A DNA stretch of 64,000 nt from Kudoa neothunni (lineage: Eukaryota; Cnidaria), in assembly GCA_964304625.1 (NCBI GenBank), contig OZ199838.1, positions 7,006,001-7,070,000 of the forward strand, in the 5' to 3' direction. A program made the position numbers and the translations under genes. The notes under the pieces were generated by a model that made no database searches, was not told where the DNA came from, and saw only the letters and a program-made list of their open reading frames with translations. Below are positions 12,327-24,700 of this stretch, piece after piece. Every line of letters begins with the position of its first letter. Position 1 is the first letter of the stretch.

Positions 12327-14158
12327 GTGGCCTCGGGAATAAAAATAAAAAAGAAGGTAATTTGGTTAAAACTTTATTATTATAATTTTATCACGTTAAA
12401 TGTCTCAGCCTCTTCAAAGAAAACCAAGACACGTATGCAAATAAATTTGTTATTCATCAATTGATCAATATATATTTAGCTGCGTCAAAAACTACAAATA
12501 AAAATCTACAAACTATCGGCGAGAATGTGAAATCTAAACCTAAAGTTGATATAAAACCTGCCGTAACACCACAAGCAAAAACTGAAAAAGCACCTCCGAA
12601 AAGTGAATTCGCGTCCAATCTCGATGATATTCTTGGCGAGATGGATGAACTTACCAACACAAAGCTGCCTCAAAACTACGATTCTGAAACTGATTCTATA
12701 TCCAATATGTTCGGCGGCGAAGATGAGCAACCCGAACCTGATGATAATTTCAATGTTGACGAAGATGAGATTGATAATATAGAAGCTGCCCTTGATGATT
12801 TAAAATTAGACGATGAGATTACCGCACCCATCGTGGAATCTCTTATTTGTAGAGCTTGCGGAGAAACTATCACCTCAGGTCCTGCTTGCAGAATCGCCAA
12901 GGGGGTTTATCATTTAGAACATTTTGCATGTGTTGAATGTGACGGAAATTTGCTCAACAAACCTTTTTATGAAAGACTCGACAAACTCTATTGTATTAAC
13001 GATTATATAAAAAAATTCGCCCACCTATGTGAAGTCTGCAAGGACCCAGTTGTAAACGTATTTGTTAAATTTGTTCGATTAAATTCTTTACTTTTAAAAT
13101 TTTTGATATGTACAAAATTATTAAATTCTAATAGCAAAAGCCTGGTTCCATGTTGTAAACTATCAACTGCTAAGCGGGTCCGTGGGTCCCACGGATAATG
13201 GCAAGCTTTAGACTCATCTTATTCAGTTATTAATGAATATTTAAATCATAATATACAAAAACAATGAAACAGAGAGGATTATAAATTAAAGTGGCTCGAA
13301 ACTTTGTTTATGCGATTGTTCATAAACCGAACTAGTGTGGCGATAAAAATATTAAAGGAGATAAAAATGTTGAACTTTTGTTAAAAAGGTAAGCTTGTGG
13401 AGCTTGCCGTTGGTCCTTTGGCATATATGAGCTGGTTCAACTTTATATTTTTGTTAACGTAACACTCCTCTTGTAATATTTCTTATATCAATTAATACAA
13501 CTATTCTAACTAGAAACCATGGTTTTTGTTAAATGACTGTACACAATTATATCTATAATTAATAATATAGATGAATACATAATATTAAAAATGAATTGAA
13601 TTTATTTTAGGATATAATTCTCTCATTGGGACTATATTATCACATGGAACATTTCAAATGCAGAATATGTGATGGAGTGATTGGAGATAAACCATATCAC
13701 CTGGTAAACAAGGTGCAGCACTGTGTTCAGTGTTTCGAACAATTGTATTCAAAAACATGTGAATTATGCCAACAACCCATATCTGGAAACCATGTTAGTG
13801 TGAAGGGAAAATTTTGGCATAGCGATTGTTTTAAATGTGTCGTAAGTTGATCATTAATATATCAAATCATAAATTTCATTATTGATAGACTTGCGAAGGG
13901 AAGCTTGAAAATGGCTCCTTCCAATTGTACCAAAACAAACTCTATTGTGTTAACGACTATCACAGACTTCAAGGGACAATATGCTTAACCTGTAATCAAC
14001 CCATTATCGGAAGATGCGTCCAGTCCAAAGGAAGATACTACCACGCCGAACATTTTGTATGTAATCTGTGCAAGACACCACTTGCATCAAAAGCCTACAA
14101 GATTCTCAATGATAGAGAATACTGTACCAACTGCTTTGATATCAGCTACACAGAATAA
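12327..14158 (+). CDS. PXN: Paxillin-family protein, LD motif plus four LIM domains (first exon not found)
   Basis: Focal-adhesion-type scaffold. Exons: 12327-12356 (30-nt microexon, phase 1 in and out), 12480-13051, 13611-13841, 13889-14158 (stop TAA). The acidic N-terminal half contains an LD-type helix (NLDDILGEMDEL) and a second acidic helix near DNIEAALDDL. Four LIM zinc-finger modules follow: LIM1 starts CRACGE, LIM2 spans the 559-nt intron (CEVCKDPV then HMEHFKCRIC), LIM3 starts CELCQQ, LIM4 starts CLTCNQ and ends in CTNC just before the C-terminus, as in paxillin, Hic-5 and leupaxin. About 357 residues visible, close to leupaxin length. The exon at 12480 needs phase 1, which the microexon supplies. 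An ATG at 12400 is out of phase and not used here. The start codon lies further upstream and is unresolved. Confidence 0.85.
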
Positions 14159-14331
14159 AAACTACTCCTACCACTGCACACTTTTTAATGGTTGTACGGT
14201 CTACGCCACATAATTGCTAAAACACACAATATAATAGTTTTTTTAGAATGTTCTAATATATAAAAATTTATGAGTTTATTTTTCCTCGATGGCTCTTTAG
14301 ACATTTATTCACATTGCAAATAAGTGTTTTG

Positions 14332-14842
14332 TTATAGATGATCGTTTCCCAGAGGTTTATCTCGTACATTTTTTGTCCATTGAGATAATAATTGCTTTTC
14401 CAGTTTTATTACAAATTCTTGGTTTTTTAATTCCTTCCTAAATTCTTCTGACTGTAATAAATCTAGCATATTCAATCCGAGAGGGTATCTAATTAGATGA
14501 AAGTATTAATATAGGAAAAACTCATTAAAAAACTAAATTTGAGTCCAATGCTCAAAATATTAGATTATTATTTGATCCTACATGATAAAACGTTTGTATT
14601 CTGGAGTTTTCCAATAGAGAAGATATTTTAAATAGTTGATAAAAGTGTCTTGTTCAAAGTATCCATTAAGTGCAATATCTAGATAGAATGCATTTGAAAA
14701 CGTGCAAGTGAATGGATTTTTGAAGAAATTTTTTACCATGTAGGTAATGCGGGTTTCCAAGACATTGTATATATTCTAATTCGAGTTCGAATCTGGTTTT
14801 TTCGTCAATATCACCTTCGGTCGCATCAGTTTCATCAAACAT
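14332..14842 (-). CDS. MED31: MED31, Mediator complex subunit 31
   Basis: Small conserved subunit of the Mediator middle module, linking RNA polymerase II to regulators. Exons 14737-14842 (ATG at 14842), 14582-14678, 14332-14488 (TAA). Phases 1 and 2 agree; introns are 58 and 93 nt. Product 119 residues (human is 131). Visible family signature: RFELELEYIQCLGNPHYLH, then GYFEQDTFINYLKYLLYW and NMLDLLQSEEFRKEL. It is complete and undamaged. It faces POMGNT1 copy A across 313 bp, and its 3' end lies about 170 bp from the LIM gene, which converges on it. Confidence 0.93.
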
Positions 14843-15155
14843 CCTAAAATTTGGGCGCACTGCGCAAACTAGAATCAATGACGATTTTTCTATTCAGATA
14901 ATATTAAAACTTTATTTAAAATAACTATGAATTCGGAAATGTTTTTAATTGTTTTGCCTCTGATTTTTTATTCATTAGCATAAGCATAACTAATTTAGCG
15001 CTTGTATGACGGTAGCTTACGAACCTTTAGCTAGCTATTTAAGTCACTGATCTTGATAGTATATAAATAAGGTTTAAACTTGCGAACATCACGGAAGGGT
15101 TCGACGAAAGTCAGCTGTTTGCAGACTTACTTTTATCCCGTTCAACAGAATTAGG
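14843..15155. promoter_or_regulatory. Head-to-head promoter region MED31 / POMGNT1-A
   Basis: A 313-bp gap between two divergent start codons. TATATAAATA at 15060-15069 is a good TATA box for the plus-strand gene (about 90 bp before its ATG). No clear box for MED31. Confidence 0.45.
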
Positions 15156-17937
15156 ATGAAGGCGGAATACAAAAATAATTTGTATGATTTTATTGAGAAG
15201 GTGGTTATTGAAATGGATCATAATATTCAAGTAAGTGTATTTTAGCCAATAATTGTTCAAAATCACCCATAAAATTCTAAGTGTACATTTAACGTTTATA
15301 TAAGTGTATTTTATACTGTTTAAAATTTATTTTTTAATAGGAAATGAATTAAAGATTTTTGGAGTAATGGCCGTGATCTTAAGGTCTTTGTGTTAAAATT
15401 ATGATATGAAATACATGATATAATATTCTCTGGATTCATTTTTAATCCAGAAGCGCTAAAAAAATGAATAAATATACATTCTCTCTAGAATCTTATATAA
15501 ATAATGACAATAAATGCTATTTGGTATTATATTTATTTACCATCTTTTAGCTTAACCACTAGATGGTAAATAATTTTTAATTACTCTAACTGTAAATATA
15601 AGATCAAAAAGTGACCATTAGTTTCACGATAGTTCATCTACTGGCAGGAACTTTTAAATTGAATAGCCCAGGACACTGTAAAAACAAGATACTTTCGATG
15701 GGCCTTCCATATCGTATTTTAACAAAGTAAAAAATATTATTAAATAAAAAAATATTTTTTATCATTAAGGAGAAAAACAAAATTCGTTTTATTTGGAATA
15801 ATCTTTACAGTTATTACATTATTTATCGTAAGACGTATAAAAGTTAAAATAATGGTACAATTTTCCAATGACAAAATATCCCCAAATAATTTTAATGTAT
15901 TCATTCAAAATATATATTTTTTCAAATTTAATCATTCTTCAGACTTTAAATGCAAAATACTGCCCAAATTCGTTTGTTTTATCCTTAAATTCCACAATAC
16001 TGATTAATTCTAAATTTACACACCAATTTCTGGTTATGATCTCAATAAATAAATTGACCAAAAAGGTGACATTAGAAAGAGCTTTTAATATTGCCGAGTG
16101 GTACGAACACGAAGAAGAGCTGATCACAATATTTAACAGCTTCCCACCAAACAGGATAGTGGTGATAGTTTCAAAAGTATATCTATTTATTATAATTTCA
16201 TATGAATGTTCAATTTGTAGAAATACCAAATCACCCGCTTCTCTAAGAATCTCAATAAATACCTGAAATCTATCGGCAGTAAAGTCGACAAAAATCATGC
16301 ACCCAATAGTTGGATATTTGTGCATGATGTAGACAGTGGATCTGTGGTGGAAAAAGAGAATACTTTATTAACATTTAAACTGTCAAAAATAAGTTGCATA
16401 GAACTTGAATATCATTTCAGTTATGCGATTTCTACCGCCCTATTAGATCCATCAGAACATTGTTCATCATGGCCAAACACCCCATCCTACAAACGCAGAA
16501 CTGAATTTTGTATCAACCACGATTCTTATAATCAATATTGTGACTGTAATTATTTTGAAGTATTTACGTTCATTTAATAAATTCGTAGGTGGTAAGCATC
16601 TTCCAATTGATTTTTCATACAAGCCGTTGTTTTCTGGTATTAATGAAACTTTTGACGAAACGCTAATCAATACTCCGATTATTATAATGGCGTCAAAGAG
16701 ACCATACTATCTCATCTTATGTTTACAGTCTCTTCTTTCCAATAGAGGATTATATCCAGGAAATGTGCATGTATCTATTGATGGTAATTACAGTGCGACA
16801 ATTGATGTTGCAAAATTATTCGGTGTCAAATACACAATCCATGTGAATATTTGTGCTGGAACCTGTGCTGTTAAAAATGTACAGAATAATTACTCATTAA
16901 TTATACCTAACATAAATTTATAGCATTATCGCGAATCACTTGAGATGTCATTCAGTAGCTATCCGCAAGCGAGTGAAATTATTATTTTGGAAGAAGATTT
17001 GGAGGTCGCACCTGATTTTATGCTTTTCATGGCTGAAACTATACCTTATCTCAGACGTGACGCAAGTATATACTGCGTATCAGCGTGGAATGATCAAGTA
17101 TATTGTAAAAATTTTGTAATACATATTAAACAAACTATTTTAGTCTTATCTCTGGACGTTGGGTGATCCTACCGGGATTTTTAAAACCGATTTCATGCCA
17201 GGGTTAGGCTGGGCTCTATTGAGAAGTATCTACGAGCAGGATCTTAAACCCTATTGGTCGAAAAATGTGCTTAGTTATGACTGGGATTATTGGGTTAGAG
17301 ACAACAGAAGGAGGAAAAATAGAGATTGTATTGTCCCAGATATATCAAGAACATTTCATACTGGTCTAAGGGGAAACACCATGTATCCAGGCTTATTTCG
17401 CAATCATTTTTCCCCCAGACCCAAATACCCTTACTATGTAAAACAATTCAACACTTCATGGCTCCAAGATAGTTCCTATGACGATTTTTTAACATCCCTC
17501 ATTAAGTAGATACGATTTAAGGCGATTTGTTGATATTTTTCTAGATTGGGTGAGATCGCGAGTAACTACAATAACATTATAGAGGATTTTGATACAAGTT
17601 ACTCAAACTATCTACACGGATCGATGTATGCCAGTCCAAACCTGAAAATTGGTTATAGCTATAAAGAGTTGATTAATAGAACTACAGTAATGTTCATCAA
17701 CACTGATATATCCATAGCCCATTCTTGGAACAGACTAACCACGTATACGTTGATTTGGGTTATACCTTTAATATTGAGTATAGTCGATTTAAGTTGTGGA
17801 AGTTGGATGTAAGAGATTTTTTCCACGGAACTACTAGGCTTTGGTTCAATAATCATCATTACATCCTTGTAATGTATCCGAAATCAAAATATTCATCATT
17901 CAAACCGGAAAACCTTACTCCTTTACCATTGATTTAA
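15156..17937 (+). CDS. POMGNT1: POMGNT1 copy A, O-mannose beta-1,2-N-acetylglucosaminyltransferase
   Basis: Golgi enzyme adding GlcNAc to O-mannose on alpha-dystroglycan-type glycans. Exons 15156-15230, 15943-16176, 16221-16545, 16589-16878, 16924-17097, 17144-17505, 17545-17742, 17784-17937; all phases agree; 603 residues (human 660). The N-terminal stem domain (WYEHEEEL, NRIVVIV, PNSWIFVHDVDSG) is followed by CXC (YCDC) and the GnT-I-like catalytic domain: MASKRPYYLILCLQSLLS, acidic metal site LEEDLEVAPDF, MPGLGWALLRS, WDYWVRD, CIVPDISRTFH, and the C-terminal KLWKLDVRDFFHG block. The first exon (25 residues) is the least certain: it fits by phase, but no signal anchor is visible, so the true N-terminus may differ. 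Copy B lies 5.8 kb downstream. Confidence 0.88.
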
Positions 17938-20900
17938 ATTTTAATATATGTTGTGTTTCATTTTGTTGGCATTTAATTAATATATTAATACAATATGATA
18001 ATAGTATAAATATTATTTATCGTAATACTAACGAAAAATGCCATGCTTTGCCTGATAGTATCAACATTTTGTATTGAGAAAACTCTTGAAAATTATTTAA
18101 AAAGTATAATGGTATTTTCAGTTAGCCCTAGAAAGGATTAAGCTAAATTTTTGTAAGTATTATATTTTTAACAATTGTGATCAATGAAATTAAAATTAAT
18201 ATCATTTTTGGAGATCATAAAAATTGCAAAAACTATGTAGCTAGAAGATAACTTAAAAAATTACATTTTTGGCTAAAATTAAAACCACTTTACCCGGTAT
18301 AAACTATAATACTCTCTTGATTACAACACAATTACACAGCTCCTAAATAATTTAAACACAGTAGGTAACCTATTTTACATGCTTTTTTGCGCATGTACAT
18401 AATTATATATCCTCTTTTTGGGAATTTAGAAGAAAAATTGATGTTTCTTATATTGACATAGCATCAACGAATATAAATTCTACAAAAGACAAAAAAATCA
18501 ATAATTTTGGTTCGTGTCATATTTGACCCGCTATGACGTATACAAATCAATTTCCAATTCTAACAATGATCGGAAACGATCTAAACTTTTTTAAATTAGA
18601 GATAAAATTTAGTTATTTGTTCGAAACGGTCATTTAGGACTGATATATTTGATATGTTGAAATGTCTCACAGTAATTACCTTAACGTTTATTTATGGAAG
18701 ATTTTCAAAATATTTTATTATTTTGCGTTTACCTTCTAATATTGTTGTATTTTTATCTTCGCTTATCGCTAAATTTCTAATTTGTATGTGAATAATGCTA
18801 CATTGACCAACAGAGTGCCTGGAAAAAAGTGTGCAAAATCGAGAGGTCACGTGATTTGGGCACGCATTTTACACCATTTACAGTCTATTATTTGAACCAA
18901 AATTACCGTTATGTTTAATATATTTGTTTATATAAACATAAGAAATATTTAGAGTTATAATTAAATAAATCCACAAAAGTGCGCACAATCGATTACCGAC
19001 TGTATTAAGATAAAGTCGAAAATTTTTATTTAATTTAATTGTTGAAAGTTCAATTTGAGGTACTGCTTCAACTAAATCTAACAACAGAGTCCTAATATTA
19101 GAAAACCTTAATCTACCTATTTATAACACACATCATCAATTAAGCAATAATTAAGCAAATTAAAACCATTAATAGAATTTTCAAAGTGCACTTCTCAAGT
19201 CACGCCTATTAATAAGTTCACGTATAAGAAGTTTATTTGAGCTCACCTTATAAACAACATTCCTTAATTATTTATGCAGAAAGATGATAACATCAAATTA
19301 ATATTTGATTTTAACATGAAAGGAGAATGTTAAGTTCAGCTATCACCCTTATATAAGCTATTTTTATCCTATTGCTGTAATTTTATAATCCGTTTAACAA
19401 ATTTAAACCCAATATAATCTGTTTCCTGAATAATTTTAGAGCTTTTGATGATGTAATAAAAATTTGAAGAATTTTCTGAACATCATAAAATATTAAAAGT
19501 TTCATAAATATCTCTCTATATTTGAAAAATTTTATCGTACATACGTACTTGTGGACACACACACACAGGCAGACAGACAAATAAAAGATGTTATATATCA
19601 GGAGTGACCAAACCGTGGCTCTTGATAATATTTTTTTTGAGTTGAATTCTTTTTAATTCGACCAATGCATTAATTTCGAAAAATACAAAGTTTAAACTAT
19701 TTAATCAAGTGAAGGAATGAATTCTTTAATTGTAAACTAGATAATATCTTTAATTAGAAGACATCATTTCAAACTACCATATAGTTTCAATATTTGATGC
19801 AAACTAGAAATATTACTAATTTTATTAGGAAATAGAAATAGAATTAGTGTTTATCCATTACCAAAGTGAAAGATAACGAAAGAATAAAACATGCATTAAA
19901 GCTTTAAAGACGAGTCCTAATTCCAACTCACCAAGCGAATTTTGGAATTACGTTCCAGAAACTAAATATTCAAAATTAAAAGAAATTAGCCTCAATCTTG
20001 TTTCTTTCTCTGGAACAACTTATTGCTGTCTGTTTATTTATTCAACGATGAAGTTTGTAAAATAGAGGCATCGCGGATCTCTCCCTCACAATAAACATCT
20101 GACGATAATAATTCGTACAGCGTCAACAACATACGAACCGATTACCGTCAGCTCATTGATAACATGGAAACATAAAAAACTTGTGTTATTACTTTATTCG
20201 TAATTATTTTATTTTTTTGTCAGACTATCATACATGATTAAATATGGTAAATATTTTATTATTTTTATGACTTCTTTCATAGTTAAAAAGTTTCTTGGAT
20301 CATTAACTACTAATTTACTTTTTTGGAAAAACCATCATAAATTATACCTGTAAAATTTGCATGTAAGTTTTCCAGTGATTGACTGAATAAGAAAAAATTA
20401 AAAAACCTTTATTTATAATTCTACATCATTTTTTCTTAATATTTATCAAAAATTTCGCAAAAATGTAAGTATTAAATAAGTAAGGGTATATAAATGATTT
20501 TAATGCTTCGTGACTCCTGAAAACTTGGGAAACCTTAAAGTTGGCTCCCGATATGGACAATTCTGGCTATCCCTGGTATATATATTAGATGACAGTTGAT
20601 CGATATTAGTGGACTTGTGGTATCGTTATCAAGAAGGTTGTTTCTAACTCTAACAAAATATACTATTAAAAATTTTCAAATATGGATATTTTACATGCTT
20701 TTAATAACCTTTAAAACTTTGGAATAAATAAATAGTTTAATAAAAATATAGTTTCTTTCGATAAAAAAGGGGTAAGCTTAATCCGTGCATTGACTCGAAC
20801 ACCATAGTTAAGGAGATTTCGCAAATTATTGACCTCCACCAGATAGATATTTCTTTATCCAATTAATTTATTAATATATAGTTTATTTAAAGAAATATAA

Positions 20901-21721
20901 TAGAAAAAAAAAGATCTAATTGTGTATTTTCGTCGATTAAATATTTGGTTTGGTTAATGCGAAGATTAATGAATGTGTACTTCACATGATATATATTATC
21001 GTATTGAAAATATAATATCTAAAATCGTTGCATTTTTTAACATCATGATTCTAATTATTTAAAAGATGACTATATGTAAAATTGGAAGAATAGTTTATCG
21101 TTGCACGCTGAATAAACTTTATACTTAAATTAAGGTATATAATATAGGTGATATATACAGTGTGATTCAGCACCACCTGTATAATTAGGTGGAAAAACTG
21201 GGGTTTATCATTTCTAAAATAATATTAATATACGTTATTCACTATATATAAATATTTTGTTGCTTGGTGCATTATTTTCTAGCAATAAGGCCAAAATATA
21301 TCACAATTTATTTTCTCCTTATCATAATTTTGTAAGATACCGATGGATTATAGTTAGTAAATCCTTGATTAACTTTGGCCTAGATACAACGAAAGTGTAG
21401 GATACATTGTGCTTACGAAAGGCTGCTTACCGTCGAAAATTTCTCGCGTGATATACACAAAATGAGTGTAAACACTTTTCAATTTCGTCCTTTAAAGGGG
21501 TAAATTAGTTATAAATTGTAATTGATAAATTTTATAATTTTAGCACTAAAAGGAAATTTCTCATTCTCATATCAATATTTGCAACTATCATGTTAATCAG
21601 GCGAGTCGTGTATTACGAGCACGTAACAAAACATTACCAAGAAAAATTCTCACAGATTCATCCATATCTCTACAGTGTATATATTTTCGTGTTGAATTGG
21701 ATTAATTAAATATTTCTATAG
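17938..21721. other. Spacer between POMGNT1 copies
   Basis: AT-rich. Apart from the TIR element at 18359-19002, I see only short ORFs without similarity. A short ACACAC run lies near 19557. The first exon of POMGNT1 copy B should be here but was not identified. Confidence 0.5.
18359..19002. mobile_element. Second copy of the CAGTMGGTAA TIR element (inverted, shortened)
   Basis: Starts CAGTAGGTAACCTATTTTAC and ends with the complement of CAGTCGGTAATCGATTGTGC. TA follows the right end; the left flank is no longer TA. Bases about 18480-18850 are an inverted, diverged match to about 780-1100 of the VPS18-intron element. A broken internal end near 18822 (AAAGTGTGCAAAATCGA) suggests a nested or duplicated terminus. 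Confidence 0.6.
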
Positions 21722-24700
21722 ATCATTAAGGTAAAATTTTGTGAAAATTCACTTATTTTATCACTGAATTCGAAAGTTTTAATAAATTCAATATTTAAAC
21801 GTCAATTTGTCATCATGATTGCAATAAATAAACTAACACAAAAAGTGACATTCGAACGGGATTTTAATATTGCCTCTTGGTATGAACATGAAGAAGAGCT
21901 AATCCAAATATTAAACAGCTTCCCCAAAAATAGGATAGTGGTGATAGTTTCGGCGGTAAAATCGTATTGTTAATATAGTCTACCAATTTTAATGTGTAGA
22001 AATACCAAATGACTCGTTTCTCTGAGAACCTACGTAAACGACTGAAATATATTGGTAGTAAAGTTGACAAAAATCGTCCACCAAATAGTTGGATATTTAT
22101 GTATGATGCAGACAATGCCTCTGTCGTCGAAAAGGAGAATAATGTTTCAATATTTAAAAGTTCGAAAATGAATTGCATAAAACTTGAATACTCCTTTAAC
22201 CATTCGATTTTTACCGCACTGTTAGAAACATCAAAACATTGCGTATCATGGCCGAATACTCCATCCTACTTGCGTAGAACTGAATTTTGTATCAAATACG
22301 ATTCCTACAATCAATATTGTAACTGTAATTATTATTAAATGACTTCTTCTAATTAAAAAATTTGTAGGTAATAATCATCTCCCAATTGATTTTTCATACA
22401 AACCATTGATTTCTGATACTAATGAAACCATTGACAAAATATTAATCAACACACCAATCGTTATAATGGCTTCAAATAGACCGTACTATCTCATCTTGTG
22501 CTTACAATCTCTTCTTTCCATCAGAGGCTTATATCTCAGAAATGTTCATGTGTCCATTGATGATAATCACGATACAACAGTTGATGTTGTAAAATTGTTC
22601 AACCTTAAATATACTATCCATACAAAAACTTGCACCGGCATATGCGCTGTTACAAAAGTAATGAACGAACACTCCCAATTGAATTTATCTGAAATTTTTA
22701 GCATTATCGTGATATATTTGAGTTAGCATTTAAGAGCTATTCGAACGCTAATGAGATTATTATTTTGGAAGACGATTTGGAGGTCGCACCTGATTTTGTG
22801 CTTTTCATGGCTGAAACTATACCTTATCTCAGACGTGACGTAAGTATATACTGTGTATCAGCGTGGAATGATCAAGTATATCGTAAAAATTTTGTAATAC
22901 ATATTAAACAAACTATTTTAGTCTTATCTCTGGACGTTGGGTGATCCTACCGGGATTTTTAAAACCGACTTTATGCCGGGGTTAGGTTGGGCTTTGTTGA
23001 GAAGTATTTACGAGCAGGATCTTAAACCCTATTTGTCGAAAAATATGCCAAAACAAGACTGGGACTATTGGATGAGAGATAATAATCAGAGAAAAAACAG
23101 GGAATGTATTGTCCCAGATATCTCGAGAACATACCATGCTGGACTGAGAGGTAACTCTATGACTCCCAGTTGGTTTCGCACTCATTTTGCCACGAGGCCC
23201 AAATATCCTTACTATGTAAAACATTTCAACACTTCATGGCTTCAAGATAGTTCCTATGACGAGTTTCTGACTTCCCTCATTAGGTAGGTATGATTTAGGC
23301 ACTGGCTATTCTTACGGATCCGTATAATCCCTCCTTTGGCACAAGCTATTCTTACGGTAAAGAATATCTTCTAGATTAGCTAAGGTATTATAGAACTAAT
23401 TTCACTAAGGCGTAACCCTATTTTTTATCTCCTCGTTTATAGAAAATAAATTAAGTTATTCTTTTATTAAAAATTTCGGATAAGTATGAGCCTTTAAGGA
23501 TCCTTTGTTTGTTGAATTAACTTAAAATGAACCTGTTCATGAATATAATAGCGGGTAAAACACGCTTTAAAGGATAAAAAGACATTTTCTATACTATCAA
23601 TAATTTCAGAGGTTTCAGTCATGAACCATGTGCATCATGTGTTCTAGCCTGCCAAAGTAGCCTTGTCTAATACATACGAATCATCGTTTGCAATTCTGCA
23701 ACGCTGTTGAGTTTTAAATAAATTTCAAAATATATTTATTGGTTTTCATTTAAGATTGATAGATTTACCCTATAATAAATTTAGAAGATATGTTTACATC
23801 TTCTAATTCCAGAATTTTGAGAGTATGAGACTATTTTTTATCTAGGCGTGTGACTTTGAATCAAAATTTTACGATTAAAATTTTAAAATAGTGGAATTTC
23901 TTAAAATAAACTTTTTTGAGAGGCAGAGGCTATTGCTACGGATCCGTGTAATCCGCACGTGGGGGTTGTCTATTGCTACGGGAAGGAATAACTCCAAATC
24001 TAGGAATCCTTTTAAAATTTGAGATTCACATTTGTGATTAATGATTTCTGGGCTAACATAATTAACATTTTTAAAGAAAAATACATCATTGAAAAATACG
24101 ACATTATTTTAAGGAATTTGGGGTTAAAAATAGTCTTAGTTCACCTTTTTAACGTTTAATAAAATTAATAAACAAAAATGTTTCTCTAAAGATAGATAAT
24201 GAGAAAAATACTCAAAGGAACTAAACAATTTTGACTTATGCTAATATGAGCGTGTGACAACGAACGTTTTTAATTTGGTGGTAACGGCTCACTTACTTTA
24301 AGTGGGAAACATATTTACATAATTTGAAAATTTAAAACAGTTAGGAAGTGAATTATTAGTTTATGCAAATTCTTAGAGAAAAACTATTAAGGGCTTGAAT
24401 TAACAATATTGTATTAGGCTGATTATGGTGCAATTTTCGTGTTCAACGAAGACTGTGTTATATAAATGAAAAGTTGGTATTTTAACAATATGAAATATTA
24501 TTTTTTCATGGGTTTTCTATATCTAATAAAACAATGATTGTTAGCCTAGTTCTTTTAGGTCGTTTTATTCCTTTAATTTTCGTTGGAAATAATAACGCTA
24601 ACTAATAGTTGTTAACTATTTAATGATTTTATTTTCGAATATCAGTTGTTATTTTATACTATCTTGTGCTAACTTCCTTTTAAAATATTTGTATTAGATG

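Noticed and set aside
12400-12432. ATG followed by a GTATGC donor before the paxillin exon
   Set aside because: Its donor is phase 0 whereas the exon at 12480 requires phase 1.
12506-12900. Minus-strand ORFs opposite the paxillin exon
   Set aside because: Mirror frames of a well-supported exon.
17659-17859. Minus-strand ORF over POMGNT1-A exons 7 and 8
   Set aside because: Shadow frame; the plus strand explains the sequence with consistent splicing.
19550-19580. Short CA-rich run
   Set aside because: Simple sequence, too short to be informative; no CRISPR-like repeat array exists anywhere in the window.
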